Shown one piece after another: positions 1 to 7,696 of a stretch of DNA of 31,596 bases. This DNA comes from Thermohalobaculum sp964475765 (GTDB lineage Bacteria > Pseudomonadota > Alphaproteobacteria > Rhodobacterales > Rhodobacteraceae). Position 1 is the stretch's first letter; each line of letters opens with the position of its first letter. The notes under the pieces are model-generated. The model was not told the origin of the DNA. It did no database searches and was given only the letters and a program-made list of their open reading frames with translations. The stretch covers positions 1 through 31,596 of the forward strand of contig CAYYZH010000025.1 of the NCBI GenBank assembly GCA_964475765.1, given 5' to 3'. The position numbers and the translations under genes were made by a program.

Positions 1-1139
1 GCATCGCCCACTCCGGCGAGGAGGCGTTCACCATCGCGAACACGGTTGGCTATCCCGTGGTGATCCGGCCGTCCTATGTGCTGGGTGGGCGGGCCATGGA
101 AATCGTGCGCAATGACAGCGAACTGCGCCGCTATATCAATGAGGCCGTGGTTGTCTCCGGCGACAGCCCGGTCCTGATCGACAGCTATCTCTCCGGTGCG
201 GTCGAGGTCGATGTCGATGCCCTCTCCGACGGCACGGACGTGCATGTCGCAGGCATCATGGAACATATCGAGGAGGCAGGCGTCCATTCCGGCGACAGCG
301 CCTGCTCGCTGCCGCCCCATTCGCTCGGGCCCGAGATGATCGCCGAGCTGAAACGCCAGACCGCCGCGCTTGCACTCGGGCTGAACGTGGTCGGACTGAT
401 GAACGTGCAGTTCGCGATCAAAGGCTCGGACATCTACGTGCTCGAGGTCAATCCACGCGCCTCACGCACGGTGCCATTCGTTGCCAAGGCCGTCGGCTCG
501 CCGATCGCCTCCATCGCCGCGCGGGTCATGGCCGGTGAGAAACTCACAGCTTTCGATCTGGTCGACCCCGCGACACGGCACACCGCGGTCAAGGAAGCCG
601 TACTGCCCTTCGCCCGCTTCCCTGGGGTGGATACGCTTCTCGGACCGGAGATGCGCTCGACCGGCGAGGTCATGGGGCTCGACAAGGGGTTCGCGCGGGC
701 CTTCCTCAAGAGCCAGCTTGGCGCCGGCAACCCGCTGCCAGAAGCGGGCACGGCATTTGTCTCAGTGCGCGACAGCGACAAGGACGTCATTGTCGAGGCC
801 GCGACCATCCTGCACCGGCAGGGCTTCGAGATCATCGCCACCGGTGGGACCGCCGAATATCTCTCCGAGCGCGGCGTGCCAAACACGCGGATCAACAAGG
901 TCTATGAGGGGCGCCCGCATATCGTTGACCGGATGAAGGACGGCGGTATCACGCTGGTCTTCAACACAACCGAAGGCGCCCAGTCCGTGCGCGACAGCTT
1001 CGACATCCGGGCGACCGCACTGCGCCAGAAGATCCCCTACTACACGACCGCGGCGGGCGCCTATGCCGCCGCGCGGGCCATCGAGAATGTCAAGGAAGGG
1101 GATCTGGACGTGCTGCCGCTTCAGGCTTACGCTGGTTGA
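1..1139 (+). CDS. carB: Carbamoyl-phosphate synthase large subunit, C-terminal part (5' end outside window)
   Basis: The frame is open from the first bases (first full codon at 3) to TGA at 1137-1139, so the true start lies upstream. What is visible is the second ATP-grasp half, with the motif YVLGGRAMEIV near the start and LEVNPRASRTVPFVAKA around 445-490. An MGS-like allosteric domain follows from about 750, recognisable by FEIIATGGTAEYL and by the FNTTEG segment. CarB makes carbamoyl phosphate from bicarbonate, ammonia (from CarA) and ATP for pyrimidine and arginine synthesis in the cytoplasm. The MGS domain is where nucleotide and ornithine effectors bind in the family. No frameshift or odd residue is seen in this part. 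The gene ends only 4 bases before the stop of the convergent cyclase gene, leaving no room for a dedicated terminator between them. Confidence 0.97.
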   Translation, partial: IAHSGEEAFTIANTVGYPVVIRPSYVLGGRAMEIVRNDSELRRYINEAVVVSGDSPVLIDSYLSGAVEVDVDALSDGTDVHVAGIMEHIEEAGVHSGDSACSLPPHSLGPEMIAELKRQTAALALGLNVVGLMNVQFAIKGSDIYVLEVNPRASRTVPFVAKAVGSPIASIAARVMAGEKLTAFDLVDPATRHTAVKEAVLPFARFPGVDTLLGPEMRSTGEVMGLDKGFARAFLKSQLGAGNPLPEAGTAFVSVRDSDKDVIVEAATILHRQGFEIIATGGTAEYLSERGVPNTRINKVYEGRPHIVDRMKDGGITLVFNTTEGAQSVRDSFDIRATALRQKIPYYTTAAGAYAAARAIENVKEGDLDVLPLQAYAG

Positions 1140-1143
1140 GGGA

Positions 1144-2898
1144 TCAGGCAGGCAGCCCCGCCTTCAACAGACCTTCGGCCAGATGCTCGGTATCCTTGGG
1201 ATTGATCTCGGGCTGCTTCTTGACCCAGTCATTCACCGAAAACTCGGGCTGCATCTTCAGCACCTGCTGCGCATGCGTCGAGGCATGTTCGATCTCATCG
1301 AGATGTGCGTAACACGCGGCCAGCAGCCGACATCCAATTGACGGGTTGGTCATGCGCTCCATAGCTTCGATCGCATCACGATACTGACGCAGCACAAAAT
1401 ACGCATCGCCCATGTACCAGAGGTACGTGTCAGGGTGGTACGGGTTCAGGCGGATTGCTTTCTCCAGCAGAGTCTCGGCTTCGTCCGCCTGTCCGCTATA
1501 GGTCAGTGCATCAGCCATCTCGGCCATGATGTCGCTGTCGTTCGGGTTCAGATCCAGCGCGGTCCGAAATTCCTCAATCGAACGATCGAGCTTTTTCGAG
1601 AACAGCAGACTAAAGCCCAGTTCCGCATGGGCACGTGGGCTCGAGCGATCCAGTGACACCGCGCGTTGCGCCCAATCCACCGCTTCGGTCAGCCCATCAT
1701 CTGAAGTCTCGCCCCACTCGAACTGCCAGTCATAGTTCCGCGCTCGGGCCATCGCGGCACAAGCCGGGGCATAATCCGGATCGTGCTCGAGCGCGTTCTT
1801 GAAGTGGATCTGTGCCGCGGCATTGTCTTTGGCTGTGTATTTCTGCAGGAGCTCACGTCCGTGCAGGAGTTCGCCATATGCTTTGAGGTTCTCAGTCGCC
1901 AATTCATTTCTCCGAACTGCTTCGGCGACTTTTAGCCGACCCCCGATGGTGGCGACTATGGCATTTGCCACATTATCCTGAACTTCGAAGATATCCTCGA
2001 CCTCGAAATCGTACTTCTCGGCCCAGATCCCATGATTCTGAACACAATCAACAAGTTGCGTGTTGATCCTAACGCGATTCCCACTTTTCCGGACGCTTCC
2101 TTCCAGCATGTAGCGCACACCGAGTTCGGCGGCAATTTCGTGCGTCGGCTGCTCCGCATTGCGATAGAAGAACGAGGTTTTCCTAGCGATTACAAAGAGT
2201 TCATCAAACTTCGACAAGCACGTTATGATGTCTTCGCTGACCCCGTCCGCAAGATAGCGGGCGTCTTCGTTCTCCGAAGGATGATCAAAGGGCAGAACGG
2301 CAATCGAAGGCCGATCGGGCAGTGTAAGCGGCGTCAGAGGTTTGCGTTTGGTCGGCACCATAACCGCCGCATCGAGATCGGTGCGCACCTTGTAGATCGT
2401 GATCGCGGTGTCGATGTTCTTCAGCTCGCGGCTACCGATGCACTCGAACCCGATATTCATGCTGCGGTGGACGAACTCGTAGACCACCTCCGAGACTACG
2501 ATCCCGTTCGGATCGGCAAACTGTTCGATCCGGGTCGCGACATTGACGCTGTGACCATAGATGTCGCCACCCTCGCGCATGATCTCGCCGAGATGCACGC
2601 CGATCCGGAACTTCGGCCGCTCCTGATCCGGGATCGACGCATTCGCGTCCTGCAATTTCTGTTGAATATCAATGCCATACCGGACAGCAGAGATTGCTGA
2701 CTTGAACTCGATAACCACCCCGTCACCGGTCGTCTTGATCAGAGTTCCCTGATGCTCGGGCACCAGCTCCCGGAACAGCTCGAGGCAGGAATTCGTCAAC
2801 GCGTGCGTCTCATGCTCCCGCCGAGACATCAAGCGCGTGTAGCCCTCGACATCTGCAACAAGAACTGCCTTGAGCTCGTGTGCCTGCTGTACGCCCAC
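1144..2898 (-). CDS. Class III adenylate cyclase with TolB-like and TPR regions
   Basis: This 584-aa protein has an N-terminal class III nucleotide cyclase domain (about 8-172), a TolB-like segment starting PSIAVLPFDHPSEN (about 197-330) and TPR helices (about 390-560). The full catalytic set is visible at the family's spacing: metal ligands D16 and D59, adenine-specifying K55 and D112, and transition-state residues N119 and R123. The K and D pair points to cAMP rather than cGMP as product. There is no signal peptide or membrane helix, so it is probably soluble. The start is GTG at 2898 and no better ATG lies nearby. Cyclase plus TolB-like plus TPR is a common layout in alphaproteobacteria, where the TPRs are thought to sense or dock partners; the input here is unknown. 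It is convergent with carB and separated from the upstream YcaO-TfuA module by a 209-bp spacer. Confidence 0.93.
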   Translation of the reverse strand: MGVQQAHELKAVLVADVEGYTRLMSRREHETHALTNSCLELFRELVPEHQGTLIKTTGDGVVIEFKSAISAVRYGIDIQQKLQDANASIPDQERPKFRIGVHLGEIMREGGDIYGHSVNVATRIEQFADPNGIVVSEVVYEFVHRSMNIGFECIGSRELKNIDTAITIYKVRTDLDAAVMVPTKRKPLTPLTLPDRPSIAVLPFDHPSENEDARYLADGVSEDIITCLSKFDELFVIARKTSFFYRNAEQPTHEIAAELGVRYMLEGSVRKSGNRVRINTQLVDCVQNHGIWAEKYDFEVEDIFEVQDNVANAIVATIGGRLKVAEAVRRNELATENLKAYGELLHGRELLQKYTAKDNAAAQIHFKNALEHDPDYAPACAAMARARNYDWQFEWGETSDDGLTEAVDWAQRAVSLDRSSPRAHAELGFSLLFSKKLDRSIEEFRTALDLNPNDSDIMAEMADALTYSGQADEAETLLEKAIRLNPYHPDTYLWYMGDAYFVLRQYRDAIEAMERMTNPSIGCRLLAACYAHLDEIEHASTHAQQVLKMQPEFSVNDWVKKQPEINPKDTEHLAEGLLKAGLPA

Positions 2899-3067
2899 GG
2901 TGCGCCCCGTTCAGCCGCGTTGTGTAGGATCCGCGAATTTTGTCCTTGAAAACGCAGCGAAATGCAAAGGGAACATCAATCGACAGCAGAAAATACTCCT
3001 TCGCGCCCAACCGCTAAAAGGCGATCAGGTCGGGGATTTCATCCCAGGGTTGTGCCACTCCAGCCTC

Positions 3068-3089
3068 GACGCGACCCGCTGGCCGCGTC
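3068..3089 (-). terminator. Hairpin downstream of the YcaO-TfuA module
   Basis: On the minus strand, GACGCG and CGCGTC form a 6-bp stem that extends inward by a G-U pair and two C-G pairs to 9 bp, with a four-base loop (AGCG). It begins about 19 bases after the stop of the glycine-repeat gene. There is no T-run after it, so it could be an RNA 3'-end stabiliser or a weak or Rho-assisted terminator rather than a classic intrinsic terminator. Confidence 0.4.
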
Positions 3090-3107
3090 AGAATTCATTC
3101 AGTTCGT

Positions 3108-3683
3108 TCAACTCCCGCCGACACGTCCGCCACCGACCCGGCCGCCGCCAACGCGGCCGCCACCGACCCGGCCTCCGCCAACGCGGCCACCACCGACGCG
3201 GCCTCCGCCAACCTTGCCGCCACCATCGGGATAGAAGTCCTGCTCGCCGCCATCGCCCGGCATCAGCAGGATGTCCTCGAGCGTCCCGGTATAAAGATCA
3301 AGCCGGAGCGAGATATCGTTCTTATCGTACTCCCAGTACCGCATGTCGTCCGTGAAGACGTAGTCTTGCGCGCCGACGCCGGTCTTGTCCGTACTCGGCG
3401 AGCGGATGGCCTCGAGCGGCGGCGGCACCGGATCGTTCACCACCCGCCCGGGACCGTGCACCAGAAAGATCGTCGGCTCATCCAGTTCGGTCATCACGTT
3501 GCCAAAGGAATAGGCATAGATCCGCGCGAGATAGGACTGCTTGCCCTTCGTGCCAGCCAACTGTTTCTGGAGCGAATTCCCGTGCCCGTCGTTCGCGGTG
3601 TACTTGGCTGTCGAAAGCGTGATGTCATCCATCACCCTTCCGATGAGATGAACGGATGTCCCGTTCAGTAGCGTCTCGGACAT
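3108..3683 (-). CDS. Unknown 191-aa protein with (GGGRV)n C-terminal tail; candidate YcaO-TfuA substrate
   Basis: I do not recognise the body (residues 1-153); it has no signal peptide, no membrane helix and no cysteine. From about residue 154 the protein becomes a repeat: one GGGKV unit, six GGGRV units and a final GGS. The start ATG at 3681-3683 is preceded by a perfect AGGAGG at 7-base spacing, the strongest ribosome binding site in this operon, suggesting high expression. It is the last gene of the YcaO-TfuA-metalloprotease run, 57 bases after the protease stop. In ribosomal-peptide loci the precursor is usually small, highly translated and carries its core at the C-terminus, often repeated. 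This protein fits those traits but is larger than typical precursors. It could instead be a structural or nucleic-acid-binding protein with a flexible Gly/Arg tail. Substrate status is inference. Confidence 0.8.
   Translation of the reverse strand: MSETLLNGTSVHLIGRVMDDITLSTAKYTANDGHGNSLQKQLAGTKGKQSYLARIYAYSFGNVMTELDEPTIFLVHGPGRVVNDPVPPPLEAIRSPSTDKTGVGAQDYVFTDDMRYWEYDKNDISLRLDLYTGTLEDILLMPGDGGEQDFYPDGGGKVGGGRVGGGRVGGGRVGGGRVGGGRVGGGRVGGS
3120..3224 (-). repeat. Seven 15-bp units encoding GGG(K/R)V, with a 30-bp higher-order period
   Basis: Seven in-frame 15-bp units lie in the tail of the 191-aa gene. The valine codon mostly alternates GTC/GTT from unit to unit, and the Gly codons alternate in the same phase (GGT versus GGC in one glycine position), giving a 30-bp pair structure. 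Arg is encoded by CGC, CGG and CGT and Gly by GGC, GGA and GGT, so the peptide is better conserved than the DNA. That favours selection on the amino-acid repeat over fresh slippage. The copy number may vary between strains. Confidence 0.9.
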
Positions 3684-3740
3684 ATCTGATCCTCCTGTCC
3701 CGTTTTATATCTTTGCCCTGTCTTCAAGCCCATGGATGCC

Positions 3741-5060
3741 TCACGCCGTTTCGGTCTCGCCGACACCCTTTTTGCGGTGACGTCCGAACCGGCTGCACGG
3801 ATAGCAGTGATCGTCATGCGACGGGGCCGCGTTGTGGCCGTCCTCCGGGTCCGAAAGCCTCGGGCCGACATCGACGATGCCGATGCCGCGCCGTGCCAGA
3901 TTGTGCCGGAAGATCTCCTGATAGCGCCCCCCGCTGACCTCCGCCTCGGCCTCCAGCAGTGCCTCCGCCACATCGCGGTAAGTCAGGCGCGGTGTCAGCT
4001 TGGAGAACGTCACCGCCAGATAGGTGCCGGCGAAGTCGCGCGCCTCGATCAGCGCCTCGCGCATCTCCTCGGGGTGGCGCGCATAGGTCTCGTTGAACGC
4101 GTCCTGCAAACGCGGGCCATATTCCGGATGGTACTCCAGTGCATCAGACATCATCTCCATCTCGGGTGACATGACCCCGCGTGCTTTCAGCGACTCGTGG
4201 AAGAGATCGACAATGGTGTCGAACATCGCCGCCGTCAGCGGCAGACCAAGATCGTGCTCACTCTCCCAACCCTCGGTGAACTCCCAAAGCGTGCGCGTGT
4301 TCGCGGCCATCCGGATCTGATCGTTCTCGCTCAACTCCCCCATGCGGTTGAACTTGTTATTGGCGTAAAGATTGCCGCTGGTCTGGCGCAGTACACCGTC
4401 GAGCACGCTGTCGAAATGCAGCGACGAGAGCAGGCCCACCATGTCGGCCGCGCTCTCGTGAAAGCCGTAATAGTCGTTGTGGACCAGCCCCGGCTTGGGC
4501 AGCCCGACGATGGGGTAGATGATCGAATGCCCGACCTCGTGACCAAGGACATCGAAGTTCAGACTGAACGGGCGGTAGTCCCCGTTGTCCATATGATAGC
4601 CGCCGATCTCCATGAACCCGTAGCCCATCGTGGCGTTGGGGAAACGCGGCATGATCAACAGCTCCATGCGCTCGTGAAAATCGCCGAAGTGCCAAGTGAT
4701 CGGCTGGTCGAAATACCCTTCCCATATGTCGAGCACAAAGCGGACCGAACCAAATAGATGCGCCATCTCGAACTGCGGTGTTCCAACAGGAATGCGATCG
4801 AAATGCCCGCCCCGCGTCGGCATGGCGGGCGGAAACGACGTGCCGCGCCAGGGCGGCGCAAACTTGTGCCCGGCCCGGTCGATAAAATCGCCATAGGTGA
4901 CGCGCTTGTCATGCGGGAACACCGTGTACATCCGCTCGTCAGAGGGGCCGGGGGCGATGGAGCCGGGCGGAGACGAGACCTCAACAACCTCCGGCTCGCC
5001 GAACCCTTCCAGGAACGGCGGCTGCGGGTACAGTAAAAATCTGGTTCCGCCCTGTTGCAT
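3741..5060 (-). CDS. Thermolysin-like (gluzincin) zinc metalloprotease, cytoplasmic
   Basis: The 439-aa product carries the zinc site VLGHEVGHSI (ligands H174 and H178, catalytic E175 counted from the ATG). A downstream GFHESAADMVG supplies the likely third ligand, E202, 24 residues after the second His, the gluzincin arrangement of the M4/M36-type families. No signal peptide, prodomain signature or membrane helix is seen, which is unusual for M4-like proteases and suggests an intracellular job. The upstream TfuA stop and this start read TAGTGATG: a GTG at 5061-5063 shares one base with the TfuA stop, and ATG follows at 5058-5060. No clear Shine-Dalgarno is visible, so translation is probably coupled to TfuA. 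The C-terminus is basic and Gly/Glu-rich, with a CYPC motif. In context it may trim a modified protein; that is inference. Exact peptidase family is uncertain. Confidence 0.85.
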   Translation of the reverse strand: MQQGGTRFLLYPQPPFLEGFGEPEVVEVSSPPGSIAPGPSDERMYTVFPHDKRVTYGDFIDRAGHKFAPPWRGTSFPPAMPTRGGHFDRIPVGTPQFEMAHLFGSVRFVLDIWEGYFDQPITWHFGDFHERMELLIMPRFPNATMGYGFMEIGGYHMDNGDYRPFSLNFDVLGHEVGHSIIYPIVGLPKPGLVHNDYYGFHESAADMVGLLSSLHFDSVLDGVLRQTSGNLYANNKFNRMGELSENDQIRMAANTRTLWEFTEGWESEHDLGLPLTAAMFDTIVDLFHESLKARGVMSPEMEMMSDALEYHPEYGPRLQDAFNETYARHPEEMREALIEARDFAGTYLAVTFSKLTPRLTYRDVAEALLEAEAEVSGGRYQEIFRHNLARRGIGIVDVGPRLSDPEDGHNAAPSHDDHCYPCSRFGRHRKKGVGETETA

Positions 5061-5062
5061 CA

Positions 5063-6238
5063 CTAAGTCAAACCATTCGTCATGAAATCCACTCGAACAA
5101 CATCCGAGGTGGTTTGCGTTGTCAACTGCAGAGCGCGCGCGCGGGCCAGCACGGCATCAAACTCGGGCGACATCCTGAGCTGCTCGAGGATCTCGGCGTT
5201 TACCTCTGCCTCATGATCGCCCGCAACGTTGTTCCGCGCGATGTCTTGGGCAAGGCGTTGGCGCAGTGCATGTTCGGACCATCCGCGACGCTCGAGCCAA
5301 TCTGTGAATTCGGCTGCGGTCAGCAGATCGTTGTTCTGGCGAAACGCTGTGAGCGCCTGACGCACATCCCGCTCGGCCACAGGGACGGCTGCGCCCTCTG
5401 GCACAACGCGGCGCACGGCAAGATCACGCAGCCGGGCGTAAAGATCAGGCTCCGCCTGCAAAGCCCCCAGCAGCTCCGCAGCCGTCAGCCCGTTCCAGAG
5501 CACGTCTTTACCGGGATCGTTCGCGACGTCCGCGACCACCTCGTCCCAAAGATGCGTCCGTTCGAAATGATAATCGACCTCGCAGGGCGTCGGAATGGAC
5601 TGCAGGAACGTGGACATCTCGGTCAGCATCTCGACCGCGTCGTCTCGTTTGGCATCGACCTTGTTCTCGGGCAGCCATGCGTCCAGCGCAGCCATCTGAT
5701 CTGCATCACCACCCGACATCGCGAGCAGATGCTCCCATGTCAGATGCTGATAGAAGGTGGCTTTGGCGTTGGCGATCAGCGTTTCAGTAACGGCGCTGTC
5801 GACAACACCGGCGGTCTCGGCCGCAGCCAGGGTCGCACGAATGTTGACCAGCGGTTCGGACAGGGCGGCATACCCGGTTTCGGCCGGACCATGGACAAGG
5901 GCCACCTCGTCATCGTCCTCGATCTCGCCGTCGCGGTACGCTCGAAAAACCTGGCCAACCCCGTGCATCCCATAGGCGTTGAGCTCAGACGCACGCAGGG
6001 CGCCCATGCTGGACGCGCCAAAGACATGTATCCCTTGCGCCATCGCCCAGAGAATTTCCTTGTGCCAGACCGAGAGCGCGCCCTGAAAAAAACCGTCAAT
6101 CAGGCCGATCGCACGTGGGCGGTCTTCGCGCGCAACGCGGTAGATATCCCCGCGCGCAGCAGGCGGATGGCATTGCGCGGGCAGGTGTGCCTGTACCTCC
6201 TCCGCCGAAATCGTCGGGCCGCAGAACACCGCAATCAT
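5063..6238 (-). CDS. tfuA: TfuA-like protein, partner of YcaO
   Basis: The TfuA core spans about residues 45-165. It shows LIDGFFQGALSVWHKEIL (46-63), then GASSMGALRASEL (74-86), GMHGVGQVFRAYRDGEIEDD and ALVHGPAETGYAALSEPLVN. TfuA was named from the trifolitoxin locus. In methanogens it works with YcaO to convert a glycine backbone amide of methyl-coenzyme M reductase to a thioamide, and it is thought to deliver sulfur. Here the protein is 391 aa, with about 220 residues beyond the core whose role I cannot assign. The ATG at 6236-6238 overlaps the YcaO stop as ATGA, and its own stop touches the protease start, so YcaO, TfuA and protease should be made together. A GGGG-containing stretch lies upstream of the start. 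No signal peptide. Confidence 0.93.
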   Translation of the reverse strand: MIAVFCGPTISAEEVQAHLPAQCHPPAARGDIYRVAREDRPRAIGLIDGFFQGALSVWHKEILWAMAQGIHVFGASSMGALRASELNAYGMHGVGQVFRAYRDGEIEDDDEVALVHGPAETGYAALSEPLVNIRATLAAAETAGVVDSAVTETLIANAKATFYQHLTWEHLLAMSGGDADQMAALDAWLPENKVDAKRDDAVEMLTEMSTFLQSIPTPCEVDYHFERTHLWDEVVADVANDPGKDVLWNGLTAAELLGALQAEPDLYARLRDLAVRRVVPEGAAVPVAERDVRQALTAFRQNNDLLTAAEFTDWLERRGWSEHALRQRLAQDIARNNVAGDHEAEVNAEILEQLRMSPEFDAVLARARALQLTTQTTSDVVRVDFMTNGLT

Positions 6239-7521
6239 GACTCGCCCCTTTTGCGGAGCGCCGCCACGCGCGGCCCGGGCACGTAGGTCTCGTCGTCGTG
6301 GGGCGCTTCCAAGCCCGGGATGACCACACGCACCACCGAAATTCCGAACTCGGGCCGGGTCATGTCGACCGAGACAACTTCATCAATCCCGACCCGTTTC
6401 AACCGGGCGGTCAGATAATCCCGATCTTCCTCGAAGGTCGCATGATCCACGACCGGCAGCCCGCGATAGTCCATCTCGGGCGCACCATCGGCGCCCATCC
6501 GGGCGGCATAGTCATATTTTGCATCGCGCCCCGCAGCAGAGAATTCCTCTGGCGAGAGGTCATCGCGCGACCCTGCAATGTAAGTCGTGCGGGTCTGCAC
6601 CGCCTCGGTCAGGGCCCGCGAGAGGGCGATCTCCTTGGCCGGGTGGCATCCGGCGCCAGCCCCGATGTGACCCCGATCCGCGCCGTCATCCATCAGGTAG
6701 CAGTGAAAACTCGCCACCCCGACATCGGTGCGCGTGTCCCAGATCGCCAGGCGCAGACCGGCGGCGCCAAGCTGATTGATGATCTCGCGGCATTGAGGAT
6801 CATCGACCGAGGCCGGGTCGATCAGACGTGCGGCGCGCATCGCATCGGGCATATGCGCCCACAGCGTGCTGGCATCGCGCTCGATCACTTCGCAGATGGC
6901 ATGGATTTCAGCCTCGATCGCTGTATTGCCCGAGGCCAGCCCGTTGCTGCTCGCCGGGAAACATCCATGCCCGGTCGGGCGTGGCACGGTGTAGTTGGTG
7001 TGGACCATCTCGTAAGGCAGCCAGCGCGGCGTGCCATCAAGCAGGTTCACTCCCTCGACCCACAAAAGCGGCAAATCGGGTGTGAACAGTCCGCCCTCAA
7101 TGTCGGGCAGCCGCGCCACATCGACCACGGGGCCGCTCTGCGAGACCTCGCGATAGCTCGCGAGACGCAGCGGATGGGGCATCCGCTCGGCATGCCAGGT
7201 TTCGATCGCTTCCATCACGCCGGAGACCTTGGCCGCTGCCAGATCCTGCCCCTTGCCCTGCGAGACCGCGACCGAGCGCGAATTCGGGCGAACCACCATC
7301 ACCACCGGCAAACCGATACGGTCGAGCCCAGTGACGTTCGCGATACGGGTGATGCCAAACTCGGCAAGATGCGGCGTAAGTCGCGCCAGTGTGTCCTCAG
7401 GCGTTGCCGCCCGGTGCGTGCCCCGATGGTAGAGCTTCTCGCCAGACATGATGTCTTCCGGTGGCCTCCACGCGTCATCCGCCCGCTTTGGCGTCATGCG
7501 CAAGACAGTTTGTGTCGCCAT
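6235..7521 (-). CDS. ycaO: TfuA-associated YcaO enzyme (ATP-dependent backbone-amide modification)
   Basis: The opening GTHRAATPEDTLARL, then ITRIANVTGLDRIGLPVV and SVAVSQGKGQDLAAAK, are hallmark segments of TfuA-linked YcaO proteins. The nucleotide-binding region has SSNGLASGNTAIEAEIHAI followed by CEVIERDA. YcaO enzymes activate a peptide carbonyl with ATP so that Ser/Thr/Cys side chains cyclise, or, with TfuA, so that sulfur is inserted to give a thioamide. The C-terminus ends near YVPGPRVAALRKRGES and lacks the proline-rich PxPxP tail of azoline-forming YcaO, consistent with thioamide chemistry. The start is taken as ATG at 7519-7521; an in-frame TTG at 7528-7530 would add three residues. 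No azoline-type partner (E1-like or ocin-ThiF protein) is nearby. A palindrome lies about 55 bp upstream. Confidence 0.94.
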   Translation of the reverse strand: MATQTVLRMTPKRADDAWRPPEDIMSGEKLYHRGTHRAATPEDTLARLTPHLAEFGITRIANVTGLDRIGLPVVMVVRPNSRSVAVSQGKGQDLAAAKVSGVMEAIETWHAERMPHPLRLASYREVSQSGPVVDVARLPDIEGGLFTPDLPLLWVEGVNLLDGTPRWLPYEMVHTNYTVPRPTGHGCFPASSNGLASGNTAIEAEIHAICEVIERDASTLWAHMPDAMRAARLIDPASVDDPQCREIINQLGAAGLRLAIWDTRTDVGVASFHCYLMDDGADRGHIGAGAGCHPAKEIALSRALTEAVQTRTTYIAGSRDDLSPEEFSAAGRDAKYDYAARMGADGAPEMDYRGLPVVDHATFEEDRDYLTARLKRVGIDEVVSVDMTRPEFGISVVRVVIPGLEAPHDDETYVPGPRVAALRKRGES

Positions 7522-7575
7522 GATCGTCAATCACCCGAATTCCATCAAAAGATGGGCCAAAGACCCCGGAATGAA

Positions 7576-7591
7576 TGTGGGATTTCCCACA
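7576..7591. promoter_or_regulatory. Perfect palindrome upstream of ycaO, possible operator
   Basis: TGTGGGATTTCCCACA is a perfect 7+7 inverted repeat around two T bases, in the 175-bp spacer between the 303-aa gene and ycaO. About 20 bp further upstream on the minus strand is a TTGACC (7610-7615) that could be a -35 element, but no convincing -10 follows. Its position suggests that ycaO-tfuA-protease has its own regulated promoter. The binding protein is unknown; a short RNA hairpin is an alternative. Confidence 0.4.
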
Positions 7592-7696
7592 AAATCATCA
7601 TTGCCCCTAGGTCAATCTTCCAGAATACAACCTGTGGTTTTTCAGGTCCACGATCACCACCGGCTGCGTCGTCTTTGTACTTTCACTGACTGCCGC

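Noticed and set aside
2032..2700. 222-codon plus-strand open frame inside the cyclase gene
   Set aside because: The minus-strand cyclase has all catalytic motifs; this frame shows none.
6298..7689. A 463-codon plus-strand open frame over ycaO
   Set aside because: Antisense to the well-conserved YcaO protein; composition is Arg/His-rich and no motif is visible.
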